A stretch of 64,000 nt of DNA, taken from assembly GCA_965247255.1 (NCBI GenBank), contig CBDFGS010000009.1:434001-498000 (forward strand), read 5' to 3'. The stretch's first letter is position 1, and the number at the start of each line of letters is the position of its first letter. Below, in pieces: positions 15,396-24,074 of this stretch. Under the pieces are notes generated by a model. The model saw only the letters and a list, made by a program, of their open reading frames with translations. It searched no databases and was not told the origin of the DNA. The translations under genes were made by a program, and so were the position numbers. The stretch comes from CBDFGS01 sp965247255. Its GTDB lineage: Bacteria > Chloroflexota > Dehalococcoidia > Lucifugimonadales > CAUZJF01.

Positions 15396-16201
15396 TGCGG
15401 ACCTCATTCATCGGCGGCGGCGTGATGGCCGAGGCGATCCTCGGAGGCGTCCTGGATGCGGAGATCGCGTCGCCCTCCGACGTAACGGTCGGCGAGCCCG
15501 TCGAGGCGCGGCGTGCTCACCTTGCTCGCAAGTACGGCGTGGAGGCGGTGTCCGACAATCTGGCTGCTCTAAGCGGCGCAGGGATCGTCGTGCTCGCGGT
15601 CAAGCCTCAGAACCTCGACGAGGTCATGCGCACATTAAAGGGGAACCTGGAACCGGCCCAGGTGGCCATCTCGATCGTCGCCGGCGCCAAGCTGAAAACG
15701 CTGACCGAGGGGCTGGGCCATCCGATGGTTGTCAGGGTGATGCCCAACACCCCCGCCCAGATACGGGCTGGGATGACAGTGTGGACCGCATCACCGGAGG
15801 TCTCGGAGGATAAGCTAGCCGCGACGGGAGAGATCCTCCGCACCCTGGGCGCGGAGGTATTCGTCTCGGACGAGAAGCTGATGGACATGGCCACCGCCCT
15901 CAGCGCCAGCGGCCCCGCGTACGTCTTCCTGTTCATCGAGGCGCTGATCGACTCAGGCGTCTACATGGGGATGCCACGCGACATGGCAAGAGAGTTAGTG
16001 CTCGAGACGGTAATCGGTAGTGCCAGGTTCGCGAAGGAGTCCGGCGGGCATCCCGGCGAGCTGAAGGACATGGTGTCGTCGCCGGGCGGGGGCACGGTCG
16101 AAGCGCTCAAGGTCTTCGAGCAGCGCGCCTTCCACGGCGCGGTTATAGATGCGGTGTACGCCGCTTACAAGAAGTACCAGGCGCTGGGGAGACAGGGTTG
16201 A
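15395..16201 (+). CDS. proC: Pyrroline-5-carboxylate reductase
   Basis: Last step of proline synthesis: NAD(P)H-dependent reduction of pyrroline-5-carboxylate, in the cytoplasm. The 268 residues show the Rossmann start MRTSFIGGGVMAEAILGG, VLAVKPQNLDEV, VRVMPNTPAQIRAGMT, and the family signature region ALSASGPAYVFLFIEALIDSGVYMGMPR followed by HPGELKDMVSSPGGGTVEALKVFE. The ATG shares one base with the pdxA stop, so the two are translationally coupled, and its own stop overlaps the TTG start of the YggT gene. Confidence 0.96.
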   Translation: MRTSFIGGGVMAEAILGGVLDAEIASPSDVTVGEPVEARRAHLARKYGVEAVSDNLAALSGAGIVVLAVKPQNLDEVMRTLKGNLEPAQVAISIVAGAKLKTLTEGLGHPMVVRVMPNTPAQIRAGMTVWTASPEVSEDKLAATGEILRTLGAEVFVSDEKLMDMATALSASGPAYVFLFIEALIDSGVYMGMPRDMARELVLETVIGSARFAKESGGHPGELKDMVSSPGGGTVEALKVFEQRAFHGAVIDAVYAAYKKYQALGRQG

Positions 16202-16452
16202 CTGGCTTCCTCATTCTTTTTGTCAACTTGCTGTTCCAGGCACTTTGGCTGGCCATCCTTGGTCGTGTGCTGATGTCTTGGATCTCGCCCGGTCGCGAGA
16301 ACCCCCTGACCCTGTTACTGTTTCAGATCACCGAGCCGATACTTGGTCCTTTGCGCCGGGTCATACCGCCAATGGGCACGTTCGACTTGAGTCCCATGGT
16401 CGCTCTGTTCGGGATTCAATTCATTCGAGAGATTCTGGTCAAATCCCTTTAG
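16198..16452 (+). CDS. yggT: YggT family membrane protein (84 aa)
   Basis: Small two-helix membrane protein of the YGGT family, often found beside proC. Helix 1 is FLILFVNLLFQALWLAILGRVL, followed by the family motif SWISPGRENPLTLLLFQITEPILGPLRRVIPP, then helix 2 around LSPMVALFGIQFIREIL. The start is TTG at 16198 within the overlap TTGA with the proC stop. The family has been linked to osmotic tolerance and cell-division or polar complexes. The 3' end overlaps the convergent YggU gene by 14 bp. Confidence 0.88.
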   Translation: MTGFLILFVNLLFQALWLAILGRVLMSWISPGRENPLTLLLFQITEPILGPLRRVIPPMGTFDLSPMVALFGIQFIREILVKSL

Positions 16453-16693
16453 CGCCAAGTCTGTCGGCGACATCCCGGACCCGAAGACCCTTTATCTCCA
16501 CTACCTTATCCCTGCTGCGCTGGCCGCGCACTATCTCGATGCTGCCTTTGGGCACGCCGAGCCGGTCGGCCAGCAACCCGATCGCCGCCTTGTTGGCCTT
16601 GCCGCGTTCCGGCGGAGCCGTCACGTGCACCCTGAGCCGTAGACCGTCGATTAGATCGATCGTGTTGCTGCCGGCCCTTGGGTGGACTCTCAT
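16439..16693 (-). CDS. yggU: DUF167/YggU family protein (84 aa)
   Basis: Small cytoplasmic protein of the YggU/DUF167 family. Seen: RVHPRAGSNTI, LRLRVHVTAPPERGKANKAAIGLLADRLGVPKGSIEIVRGQRSRDKVVEI, which is the whole family consensus. Function is not established. It converges on yggT with a short overlap. In many genomes yggT and yggU stand side by side after proC, so the neighbourhood is conserved except for its inversion. Confidence 0.88.
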   Translation of the reverse strand: MRVHPRAGSNTIDLIDGLRLRVHVTAPPERGKANKAAIGLLADRLGVPKGSIEIVRGQRSRDKVVEIKGLRVRDVADRLGAKGI

Positions 16694-16873
16694 CTCGATG
16701 CGGGCGACTTTGGCGCTAATTCTCCAGACCTCCTGGCTGGGATAATGGCGGGCGCAGCTATCAACGTGAGCTACCGCGTGCCGTTTTCTGGCACCTGGAA
16801 GAATACCTCACCCCCGGCCCCTCTCGGCATTTGCGGAGAGGGGGGAGGGATGGTGAAAACACTAGGGGCACTC
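16694..16873. repeat. Intergenic stretch with CTCTC/GAGAG palindrome
   Basis: Holds an inverted repeat CCCCTCTCGGCATTTGCGGAGAGGGG at about 16818-16843. Otherwise nothing coding is seen. Confidence 0.4.
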
Positions 16874-18496
16874 CTACTCCGGGAGGCCCGCCCCAACGCG
16901 ATACCAGAGTGTTTCGTTCTGGGACGCCGGGTGCGAGTACAGCGAATTCAGGTTTTGCAGCGTCACGAAGCTAAAGAGTAGCGCTATTGCCGCGACGACC
17001 GCGAGGGCCGGCACTCGTCCTCTCATCGAGTGCAAGATACCGCTGAGCGCGATGCCTGCCGCCGCGAACACAGCCGGTGTGGCCACGATCAGGCGAGCGA
17101 ACACGCCCGCGTCCGCGGTCAGGCCCGCGGCCACGATGGCGGTGGCGGCCAAGACCAAAAGGAACGCGTAGTTGCGCTCTCTCCATCGCCACAGGGCTAT
17201 CAGCAAGCCGATCACGGCCAGCGACGCGGTCACAGGGTCCAGAAGTCGGGTGCTCCCCCCGTCATCGTCGGGGTCGCGGGTGCTCAACAGAAGCGTCCCT
17301 ACCCTGCTCCGGACACGGCCCATCACGTAGCGCGACTCCTCCATGACGCCGCCGAGCTCCCGGTACTCGGGTGTGCTGGACACCGCTATTGCGCGCACCT
17401 CATCGGCTACGCGGCCGGGGTTCGCCGCCAAGAATCCGAGATAAGGCAACGCCACCACCGCCGCCGCGGCGAAGAACAGCGCGGCACGACGGACAACAGG
17501 GCCAAGCGGCTGATCGCCGGCGAGGAGCTCCCGGGCCCACAGGACCGCGACCGCGGCAACGAAGATTAGATACGCGTTGTGGTAGTACACGCCCGATCCG
17601 AGTGCCGCACCCGCCAGCACCAGTAGCCGTCTCCGGCGACGGTTATCCACACCCTCTTCGAGCGCCTCGAAGAGGGCGTAAGCCGCGACCATCTCCACCA
17701 GGGGCAGCCAAACGACGGGCAACGCCAGCCTGCTGTAGCTGAGGTGCCAGACACTCAGTGCCAGCAACAGACTGGCCGCAACGGCGGTCCGGAAGCCGAA
17801 CAGGCTTCGACAGAGCAGGAACATGATGCCGACAGTCACGAGGCCGGCGAATGCGGACAGCAATCGCATCTCTTGAGCGCCGTCGCCCAGCGCCGCGGTC
17901 CAACCGGCCAGAATGTAGATAACGCCCGGCGGCTGGCCGCTGGTCAGCTCCGTCCAGAAACCGATGGAGGACTGCTGCTCCAAGACCGCCGCGGCCGCCT
18001 GGCGGGCGACCACCTCCGCCTGAATGAAGGCCGGCGGAACGTCGCCGAGCCTGAAGAACCGAACGAAGACCGCGGCGGAAAAGGCGAGGATTACGCCCGC
18101 ACGGGCGAGAGCGAGGTCACGGTCGGCGTATGGGGCCAAGTGTGAGTCAAGGGACGGCGTCTCAGCCCGGGGCGCGGCCTCGTCCGTCGCTGAGTGCACC
18201 GCGACGCGATGCGCCCGCGTCGGCACAAGGGGCGCCCAGCACTGCGCGCAGTACAGCAGTGACGGAGCGTTACGCGTGCCGCAAGAGATGCAGTGGCCGG
18301 CCGGAGTTCTTGCGGCTTCCAACGTATGGGCGGCGCTCGAAGCCCCGGCGGGCCCGTTCGGCCCTTCCCGCGTTTCGGGGGTCGCGGTCGTCGCTACCCT
18401 GGTCCGCGCCGGTGGGGCCAGGGGCGCCCAGCAGCTGCGGCAGTATAGAAGCTCGCTCGGATTGGACGCGTCGCACGAGGCGCAGATACGGGACAT
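16874..18496 (-). CDS. PMT/ArnT-like membrane glycosyltransferase with two N-terminal zinc ribbons (540 aa)
   Basis: Polytopic GT-C protein of the GT39/GT83-like group, which moves sugars from polyprenyl phosphates to proteins or lipids outside the membrane. The first helix contains AGVILAFSAAVFVRFFRLGDVPPAF, followed by a luminal loop (SGQPPGVIYILAGW) and about ten more helices. The acidic residue expected in the first loop (typically Asp/Glu after FF-L) is represented only by GD in RLGDVPP. The N-terminal 90 residues hold two treble-clef-like zinc ribbons: C5-C8...C19-C22 and C69-C72...C83-C86, both ending in CWAPL, so they are internal duplicates. ATG overlaps the birA stop (ATGA). Substrate unknown. 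Confidence 0.82.
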   Translation of the reverse strand: MSRICASCDASNPSELLYCRSCWAPLAPPARTRVATTATPETREGPNGPAGASSAAHTLEAARTPAGHCISCGTRNAPSLLYCAQCWAPLVPTRAHRVAVHSATDEAAPRAETPSLDSHLAPYADRDLALARAGVILAFSAAVFVRFFRLGDVPPAFIQAEVVARQAAAAVLEQQSSIGFWTELTSGQPPGVIYILAGWTAALGDGAQEMRLLSAFAGLVTVGIMFLLCRSLFGFRTAVAASLLLALSVWHLSYSRLALPVVWLPLVEMVAAYALFEALEEGVDNRRRRRLLVLAGAALGSGVYYHNAYLIFVAAVAVLWARELLAGDQPLGPVVRRAALFFAAAAVVALPYLGFLAANPGRVADEVRAIAVSSTPEYRELGGVMEESRYVMGRVRSRVGTLLLSTRDPDDDGGSTRLLDPVTASLAVIGLLIALWRWRERNYAFLLVLAATAIVAAGLTADAGVFARLIVATPAVFAAAGIALSGILHSMRGRVPALAVVAAIALLFSFVTLQNLNSLYSHPASQNETLWYRVGAGLPE

Positions 18497-19278
18497 CAGA
18501 CCTGTAGCGTTACCTCTCCGGCGACTACCGTGACGGTAGTGCCGTCAGGCCTGGCGAGGACGAGGCTACCCTGGTCGTCGACGCTTTCCGCGCGGCCCTC
18601 CAATAGCCTGTCGCGCCACTGAACCTTGACGTCGCGCCCAAGCGTGTCTATTCGCTCCGCCCACTGCTCGGTCAGGTTCTCCCCTGCCCTGACGGCGGAG
18701 TACAGGTCGTCGAGGTGAATCAATACCCTGAGGAGCACCTCGGTCCTGTCCACATCGCGGCCCAACTCGCGAGATAGGCTTGTAGCCGGCGGCGCTATCT
18801 CGGCTAACCTAGAACGGTCGAGGTTTACGTTCACGCCGATGCCGACTACGGCGAAGCGCGGCTCGCCAGCCACGATGGCGCTCTCGATCAGGATACCGGC
18901 AACCTTGCGCCCGCGGATCCTCACGTCGTTGGGCCACTTGATGGTGGCCTCCAGGCCGGTGACCTCCGCTGCCACCTTACACACCGCGAGGGTCGCGGCC
19001 ATGTTAACCGAGGGAAGCTGGCCGACGCTGGGTCTGAGCACAACGGAGAACAGGACGTCTTGTCCCTCAGAGGACGACCAGGGGCGGGCGAAGCGACCGC
19101 GGCCCGCGGTCTGCTGCTCCGCCAGCACCACCGTGCCCTCCACGGCGTCATTTTCCGCAAGCCGCCGGGCTTCGTCCATGGTGGAGGCGAGCTGGTCGAA
19201 GTGAAGCAGCCGCGCCCCGACCAGGCGGCCGGCGAGCCTGCGTCTCAGCTCAGCTACGTCGAGGTGTTGTTTTGGCAA
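18496..19278 (-). CDS. birA: Biotin--[acetyl-CoA-carboxylase] ligase (no DNA-binding domain)
   Basis: Attaches biotin to carboxylase carrier proteins using ATP. Seen: HFDQLASTMDEARRLAE, EQQTAGRGRFARPWSSSEGQ (biotinyl-AMP loop), ATIKWPNDVRIRGRKVAGILIE, VVGIGVNVN, and a C-terminal SH3-like domain RVLIHLDDLY...VKVQWRDRLLEGRAESVDDQGSLVL. There is no N-terminal helix-turn-helix, so it is a group I enzyme without repressor function. No ATG lies early enough; I place the start at TTG 19278, which overlaps the upstream cytidylyltransferase gene by 29 bp. The start remains uncertain by several codons. Confidence 0.88.
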   Translation of the reverse strand: MPKQHLDVAELRRRLAGRLVGARLLHFDQLASTMDEARRLAENDAVEGTVVLAEQQTAGRGRFARPWSSSEGQDVLFSVVLRPSVGQLPSVNMAATLAVCKVAAEVTGLEATIKWPNDVRIRGRKVAGILIESAIVAGEPRFAVVGIGVNVNLDRSRLAEIAPPATSLSRELGRDVDRTEVLLRVLIHLDDLYSAVRAGENLTEQWAERIDTLGRDVKVQWRDRLLEGRAESVDDQGSLVLARPDGTTVTVVAGEVTLQV

Positions 19279-19705
19279 GCAGTATGGGTACTTCCACTCC
19301 GTCAGCAGCCTGACACCGGGCAATGATCTCGCTGGTAGAGATGCCTTTCGTATAGCGCAATGTGCGAAAGATTCCCTTCTCGACAGGGACCTTGTAGTAT
19401 TGCGTTTGCTGCGCTTGGGAGTAGTCGTCGCCGTGCACCACGAGGTGGATGTCATACTTCTCGATCCAGGAGGGGTCGAACCTCCAGGGGGCGTTGGGAA
19501 TGACCTCGTCCACGTAGCGGCACCCGGCCACGGACGCAACACGTTCTTCCATTGTGAGGATGGGTCTCGGCTTGCAGGCCTCGACGACATCATCGGCGCA
19601 GACGCCCACCAGAAGGTAGTCACCCAGGGCGCGGGCCTGTCTCAGGAACTCTACGTGTCCATAGTGGAACAGGTCTGCGACCATGTCTGTGTACACTCGA
19701 ATCAC
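19250..19705 (-). CDS. CTP:phosphocholine/phosphoethanolamine cytidylyltransferase-like nucleotidyltransferase (151 aa)
   Basis: A single-domain cytidylyltransferase fold enzyme. Signature HYGH (H14-x-G-H17) sits after MIRVYTDMVADLF; also seen are ADDVVEACKPRPILTMEERVASV, the lysine/HGDDY segment, and RYTKGISTSEIIAR, the ISTS motif of the CCT/ECT/GCT group. These enzymes activate phosphocholine, phosphoethanolamine or glycerol phosphate to CDP-alcohols. It lies 72 bp downstream of a LicD-type gene on the same strand, supporting a phosphocholine or phosphoethanolamine substrate. The 3' end overlaps birA. AGGAGGTGCAACCGTG precedes the ATG. Confidence 0.85.
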   Translation of the reverse strand: MIRVYTDMVADLFHYGHVEFLRQARALGDYLLVGVCADDVVEACKPRPILTMEERVASVAGCRYVDEVIPNAPWRFDPSWIEKYDIHLVVHGDDYSQAQQTQYYKVPVEKGIFRTLRYTKGISTSEIIARCQAADGVEVPILLAKTTPRRS

Positions 19706-19776
19706 GGTTGCACCTCCTTTGATCCGTCAGCCACACGCCCCTGGACCGCTCACCGGAGCCCGGTTCCACGGCGAGC

Positions 19777-20685
19777 TTATGCTGAGGACAGCGTCATAAG
19801 GCGTCCGGAGGGTGACGAAGGGTCCGGCCTATAAACATACGTACCACCTGGAGTCATGGTCTCCTGGTAGAGTACTTCCTCATGGCTGTCGTGCCTGATG
19901 ACCAGCGCGTACCATTCTTCACCGGGCAGATAGAACCTTGCGTAGCCCCGCCCGTTGGTCCTGAAGAGGCCCAGCCCGGCAATCACGACCTCCGCGCCGG
20001 AAACCGGCTTGTCCTCATGGTCGAGGACGCTGAGCCTGCAAGCGCGCCATCGAAGGATGTGCCTCGAGAGGAGCTGCCTCAGCCTCCCTGCATTGCCGGG
20101 AAGGGGAGACTCCGGAATCATCTCCATGATGTCTTTCTCATACCCCGTTTTCTTTGGGGTCATCCAGTCCTCCCCGTACTTGAAACGCAGGTATTCCTCG
20201 GGTGGATTTGGCACAAAGAACTTCTCGCCGATGAAGTCGATCTCCCTCAGTTGATCGAACAGTCTCACAGGGGTCCGGACCCCGGGGAACTGGTATATGT
20301 TATCGTCGATGATCCGACAGGCGATCCAGTCCGTCCTTATCGAAGACTTCACCATTGCCAGGGCCATATAGTGCGCACTTTGTTCCGCCTTGACGAAGTA
20401 GCCGTTATCCCTGAAGGCATGGGCAACAGGGCCTATCGACTTCTCGGTAAGCCCGTGCATACCGAGCACCGAGCCAAGGTCCAGGTCGTCGTCCCACGGA
20501 ATGAAGGCGTTGTCCCTGACTGCGCCGAGACATGTGCCCTGCCGAAGAAAGAACACGACTCCCAGCCGGTCCATGATCTGCTTACATTCTTTCAGCATGC
20601 GTTCAGCGGTAGCTACATCCAACGGCCGCTGGATCGCATACGATCGTTCCAGGGCTGCCTCGTCGGCTCCTTCGCTCGATAACAT
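19777..20685 (-). CDS. LicD family phosphotransferase with C-terminal Ig-like extension (302 aa)
   Basis: LicD-type nucleotidyltransferase-fold enzyme, expected to transfer phosphocholine (or a similar phospho-alcohol) from a CDP carrier to a glycan. Seen: VVFFLRQGTCLGAVRDNAFIPWDDDLDLG, with the metal-binding D65-D66-D67-x-D69 cluster typical of LicD/fukutin proteins, and IDFIGEKFFVPNPPEEYLRFKYGEDWMTP near residue 170. After about residue 215 a beta-rich segment (CRLSVLDHEDKPVSGAEVVIAGLGLFRTNGRGYARFYLPGEEWYALVIR) resembles a carboxypeptidase-regulatory-like domain. No signal peptide is seen. It precedes a cytidylyltransferase of the matching chemistry. Confidence 0.85.
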   Translation of the reverse strand: MLSSEGADEAALERSYAIQRPLDVATAERMLKECKQIMDRLGVVFFLRQGTCLGAVRDNAFIPWDDDLDLGSVLGMHGLTEKSIGPVAHAFRDNGYFVKAEQSAHYMALAMVKSSIRTDWIACRIIDDNIYQFPGVRTPVRLFDQLREIDFIGEKFFVPNPPEEYLRFKYGEDWMTPKKTGYEKDIMEMIPESPLPGNAGRLRQLLSRHILRWRACRLSVLDHEDKPVSGAEVVIAGLGLFRTNGRGYARFYLPGEEWYALVIRHDSHEEVLYQETMTPGGTYVYRPDPSSPSGRLMTLSSA

Positions 20686-20794
20686 GTCTTCTCCCCAGTA
20701 TTATCTCTCTCACGATGGCGGGCCGATGTTACGGGCCCTTGTCCAGAGGTGTCAACTGCGTACACCTGTGGGCGCACCTCGAGGCTGTTAGACA

Positions 20795-21916
20795 GTGGAA
20801 TACGACCTGGTACTGAAGGGCGGCACCGTCGTCGATCCCTCGCAGGGGCTGCACGACGTGCGCGACGTGGCCCTGTCCCAGGGCGTGGTGGCGGCTGTGG
20901 AGCCGGACATCGCCGACGGCCGGGAGGTGTTCGACGCGCGGGGCCTGATCGTGACCCCGGGCCTGATCGACCTGCACGTGCACGTGTTCTGGGGCGCCTC
21001 CCAGTACGGGATCGACCCAGACCCGGTCCACGTCGCCCACGGAGCGACGACCGTGCTGGACGTCGGCTCGTCGGGGGCGCGCACGTTCCCGGCCTTCCGA
21101 CGGTACGTGATCGAGCGCTCGCAGACCCGTGTGTTCGCGCTGCTTAACATCTCGAGCCTTGGGATGGTCACGGGCTACGGCGCGCTAGAGGACCCGCGTT
21201 GGGCGAATGTGGAAGAGGCCGCAGAGGCGGGGCGCAGGAACCGCGACGTGGTGCTTGGTGTCAAGGCGAGGATCCCTCCGCAGGACGAGGAGCCGTACAT
21301 CGAGATCGTGCGGCGTGGGATAGAGGCAGCGGAGGCTTTCGGCGGGTTCTTCATGCTGCACACCGGGGGGCCGAGCGTGCCCTTCGACCGGTTGGCAGAG
21401 ATGCTGCGTCCTGGCGACGTGGCGACACACGCGTTCCGTGGAGGCTCGTTCATTCTGGACGAGTCCGGCCGCGTCCACGAGTCCGTATGGGAGGCGCGGA
21501 GGCGTGGCGTCGTCTTCGACGTCGGCCACGGCGGGGGCAGCTTCTCGTTCGACACTGCTCGCAAAGCCCTTGATCAGGGCTTCAGGCCCGGCAGCATCAG
21601 CAGCGACCTGCACATCGGCAACGTCGAGGGCCCCGTATACGATCTGGTGACGACGCTATCGAAGTTCCTCCACCTGGGCCTTTCGCTCGACGAGGTGATC
21701 AAGCTGAGCACACACGCGCCGGCAACGGTGATGGGAGTCGCAGAGAAGCTTGGGACGCTCAAGGTAGGCGCTCATGGCGATGCGACGGTGCTAAGGCTCG
21801 ACGCGGGCCGGTTCACTTTGACCGACGCGCCCCGGGAGTCGGTCGAGGCGCGCCAACGGCTGAGCCACGTGGCGACGGTGCGCGCGGGGCGGGTGTACCG
21901 GCCGTGGTTGGGGTGA
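20795..21916 (+). CDS. Amidohydrolase/deacetylase family metallohydrolase (373 aa)
   Basis: TIM-barrel amidohydrolase. Metal site residues seen: H61 and H63 in DLHVHVFWG, K in VVLGVKARI (likely the carboxylated Lys), H in FFMLHTGGPS, H in VATHAFRGG, and D in GSISSDLHIGN. The C-terminal FTLTDAPRE and VRAGRVYRPWLG finish the composite beta sandwich. The subgroup resembles the EF_0837-like amidohydrolase/deacetylase enzymes; substrate unknown. The start is GTG at 20795, supported by similarity of MEYDLVLKGGTVVDPSQG to family N-termini. It is divergent from LicD across 109 bp. Confidence 0.87.
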   Translation: MEYDLVLKGGTVVDPSQGLHDVRDVALSQGVVAAVEPDIADGREVFDARGLIVTPGLIDLHVHVFWGASQYGIDPDPVHVAHGATTVLDVGSSGARTFPAFRRYVIERSQTRVFALLNISSLGMVTGYGALEDPRWANVEEAAEAGRRNRDVVLGVKARIPPQDEEPYIEIVRRGIEAAEAFGGFFMLHTGGPSVPFDRLAEMLRPGDVATHAFRGGSFILDESGRVHESVWEARRRGVVFDVGHGGGSFSFDTARKALDQGFRPGSISSDLHIGNVEGPVYDLVTTLSKFLHLGLSLDEVIKLSTHAPATVMGVAEKLGTLKVGAHGDATVLRLDAGRFTLTDAPRESVEARQRLSHVATVRAGRVYRPWLG

Positions 21917-22005
21917 GGCGGGAAAGGACGGGCAGCAACCGCATGGGCTAGTCTGTAGCGGACAGGGAACGGCGTTTGCTGGGATTCTAGTAGGAACGAG
22001 AGCAG

Positions 22006-22374
22006 ATGGCGGAACCATACCTATCTCGCCTGGCGCAGATCATCGATGAGCTGGGGCCGTTGAAAGGCAGCGGCGCGACACTCGAGGCCAAGCATTTCTT
22101 CAGTGGAGCGGCGCTCTACGCCAACGGAAACATCTTCGCCACGCTGAGTCCGGCAGGCTTCGCGGTCAAGCTTCCTTTGGAGACCAGAAAGAGCTTGATC
22201 GAGGAGGGCAAAGGCACGGAGTTCAGGTTCTTCGCCAACGGTCCGATCAAGCGAGAGTACGTTGCTCTCTCAGAGTCGACGGTTGCCGATGAGGAATCGA
22301 TTCGAGAGCTAATCGCATTGAGTATCGACTATACCCTTGGCACGCAGGACTCGAAGGGTGGGACCGAGAAGTGA
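22006..22374 (+). CDS. TfoX N-terminal-domain protein (122 aa)
   Basis: Matches the stand-alone TfoX/Sxy N-terminal domain: LEAKHFFSGAALYANGNIFATLSPAGFAVKLPLETRKSLIEEG, then FRFFANGPIKREYVALSES. In gammaproteobacteria the two-domain TfoX regulates competence; in other phyla the short form has no known function. No membrane or signal segment. The gene follows the amidohydrolase by 90 bp. Confidence 0.8.
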   Translation: MAEPYLSRLAQIIDELGPLKGSGATLEAKHFFSGAALYANGNIFATLSPAGFAVKLPLETRKSLIEEGKGTEFRFFANGPIKREYVALSESTVADEESIRELIALSIDYTLGTQDSKGGTEK

Positions 22375-22407
22375 GACTGGCGCCTTTGTGAGTCAACAGT
22401 GCGCTCC

Positions 22408-23838
22408 CTACGCACCGTTCGAAGACGGCTTGATGTTCTGGTTAACCCGGAAGAAGTTGGTGGGGTCGTACCGGTCCTTCAGGTCCACCAGCCGGGCGTA
22501 CTTCTCCGGACCATAAGCTGCCCTAGCCCGGTCCTCGCCCTCGTCGCCCAGGAAGTTGACGTAGACCCCCATAGAGTGGGGCTCCAGGGCCTCCGAAAAG
22601 TCCCGAGCCCAATTAACGTGAGGCGCGGGGTCTCCGTCCTCCCACGAAGCGTTGCAGTTGACGGCGTACGCGGCCTTGCGGTGACTGTAGGCGGTGGCGT
22701 TCTCGTCGACGTCGGCGACAGCGCCACCTAGCTGGAAAATCGGGACGATCGTGTGGGGCGACGTTATGGCGTTGCAGTGCTCGACGATGACATCGATGGC
22801 GCCGTCGGATAGCTCCGGGAGGTCCTCGGACTTCCAGTAGTATTTGCGACCCGGGGGCTGGACCGCATCCAGCATCGACTGGTGCGCGTTGAACGGCTTC
22901 GGCATCACCACGTCCGCAAGCGGATCGCCGAACCGGCGGAGGTCATCGAGCAGCCGCTCGCCCTCGTCTATCGGTCCCTGGTAGCAAACGAAGAAAGCGG
23001 CGATAGGCTTGCCGTGAAGCTCCGGCGGAAGGAACGGGACCGGCGGCGCCCACCGCAGGGCGAAGATTGTGCAGAGCTCGGGTGGCGCGTTGGCCACCCA
23101 GTCGCGATGGTATCTAAGGAGCCGCGCCGCGTCCGCCATCGGGTGTACGACCGCCCCCGCAAGCACGGTCGGACCCACCGGATGGACATTGTAATTGAAT
23201 GACGTTACAACGCCGAAGTTGCCACCGCCGCCCCGGATGCCCCAGAAAAGGTCCGCGTTCTCCTCCTCGCTGGCGGTGACCAGTTCGCCGTCGGCAGTTA
23301 CGACGTCGGCCGAGACGAGGTTGTCGCAGGTCAGGCCGAGCTTGGGTGAGAGCCAGCCGAAGCCTCCGCCCAGCGTAAGTCCCGCGACGCCGGTGGTGGT
23401 TACGATTCCGGCGGGGACGGCCAACCCAAAGGCCTGGGTCTCGTGGTCCAAGTCACCCAGCGTCGCGCCCGGCTGGACGCGGGCGGTGCGTACGACGCGG
23501 TCGACGTGGACCCCCTTCATACCAGACAAGTCGATGACGATTCCGCCGTCGCATAGTGCTGTGCCGGCCACGCTGTGGCCTCCACCTTTGACCGCCACCA
23601 ACAGCTCGCGCTCTCTGGCGAAACGTATGGCCGCCATGACGTCCGCGACGCCGCTACATTGGGCGATAAGTCCGGGACGCTTATCTATCATCCCGTTCCA
23701 GATGGTGCGCGCGGCGTCGTAACCCTCGTCGCCCTGTCGCAGGAGCGGTCCTCTGAGGCCTGACCGAAGACCATCTATTGACGCCTCGGTTAGGACGTTG
23801 CCCTCCGTGTCGACGACGGCCTGCCGTGTTCTAGTCAT
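22408..23838 (-). CDS. FAD-linked oxidase of the berberine-bridge/6-hydroxynicotine oxidase type (476 aa)
   Basis: PCMH-type FAD enzyme. H88 in AVKGGGHSVAG and C171 in GLTCDNLVSADVV are both present, so the flavin is probably bound by two covalent links. The FAD domain also shows LGGGFGWLSPKLG and DLFWGIRGGGGNFGVVTSF. The C-terminal BBE segment YDPTNFFRVNQNI is intact. No signal peptide is seen, so it is likely cytoplasmic. Such enzymes oxidise sugars, alkaloids or alcohols with oxygen; the substrate is not predictable. It converges on the TfoX-like gene, 34 bp apart. Confidence 0.9.
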   Translation of the reverse strand: MTRTRQAVVDTEGNVLTEASIDGLRSGLRGPLLRQGDEGYDAARTIWNGMIDKRPGLIAQCSGVADVMAAIRFARERELLVAVKGGGHSVAGTALCDGGIVIDLSGMKGVHVDRVVRTARVQPGATLGDLDHETQAFGLAVPAGIVTTTGVAGLTLGGGFGWLSPKLGLTCDNLVSADVVTADGELVTASEEENADLFWGIRGGGGNFGVVTSFNYNVHPVGPTVLAGAVVHPMADAARLLRYHRDWVANAPPELCTIFALRWAPPVPFLPPELHGKPIAAFFVCYQGPIDEGERLLDDLRRFGDPLADVVMPKPFNAHQSMLDAVQPPGRKYYWKSEDLPELSDGAIDVIVEHCNAITSPHTIVPIFQLGGAVADVDENATAYSHRKAAYAVNCNASWEDGDPAPHVNWARDFSEALEPHSMGVYVNFLGDEGEDRARAAYGPEKYARLVDLKDRYDPTNFFRVNQNIKPSSNGA

Positions 23839-24074
23839 TAACTACCTTCCATATGTACAGAATGACCAACTCAACGTCCGCGAGGATGATACCAGGGGCT
23901 AGTTAGTTAAATTGCGCTCACTGAGGACGACTTTGACCTCGTGGCTGCTTGCTGACTCATTTCGTAAAACGAACCAGTATCTCGCCCGTCAGCGAGTCAT
24001 TAAGACACTAGATATTGGCCTGCAGAGGGCTCGGCGCGATCGATGGATGGCACACGGCCGCATCGCCCGACACG

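Noticed and set aside
18496..19623. birA extended upstream to 19623
   Set aside because: The added 115 residues lie in another frame of the cytidylyltransferase gene and do not look like a BirA DNA-binding domain.
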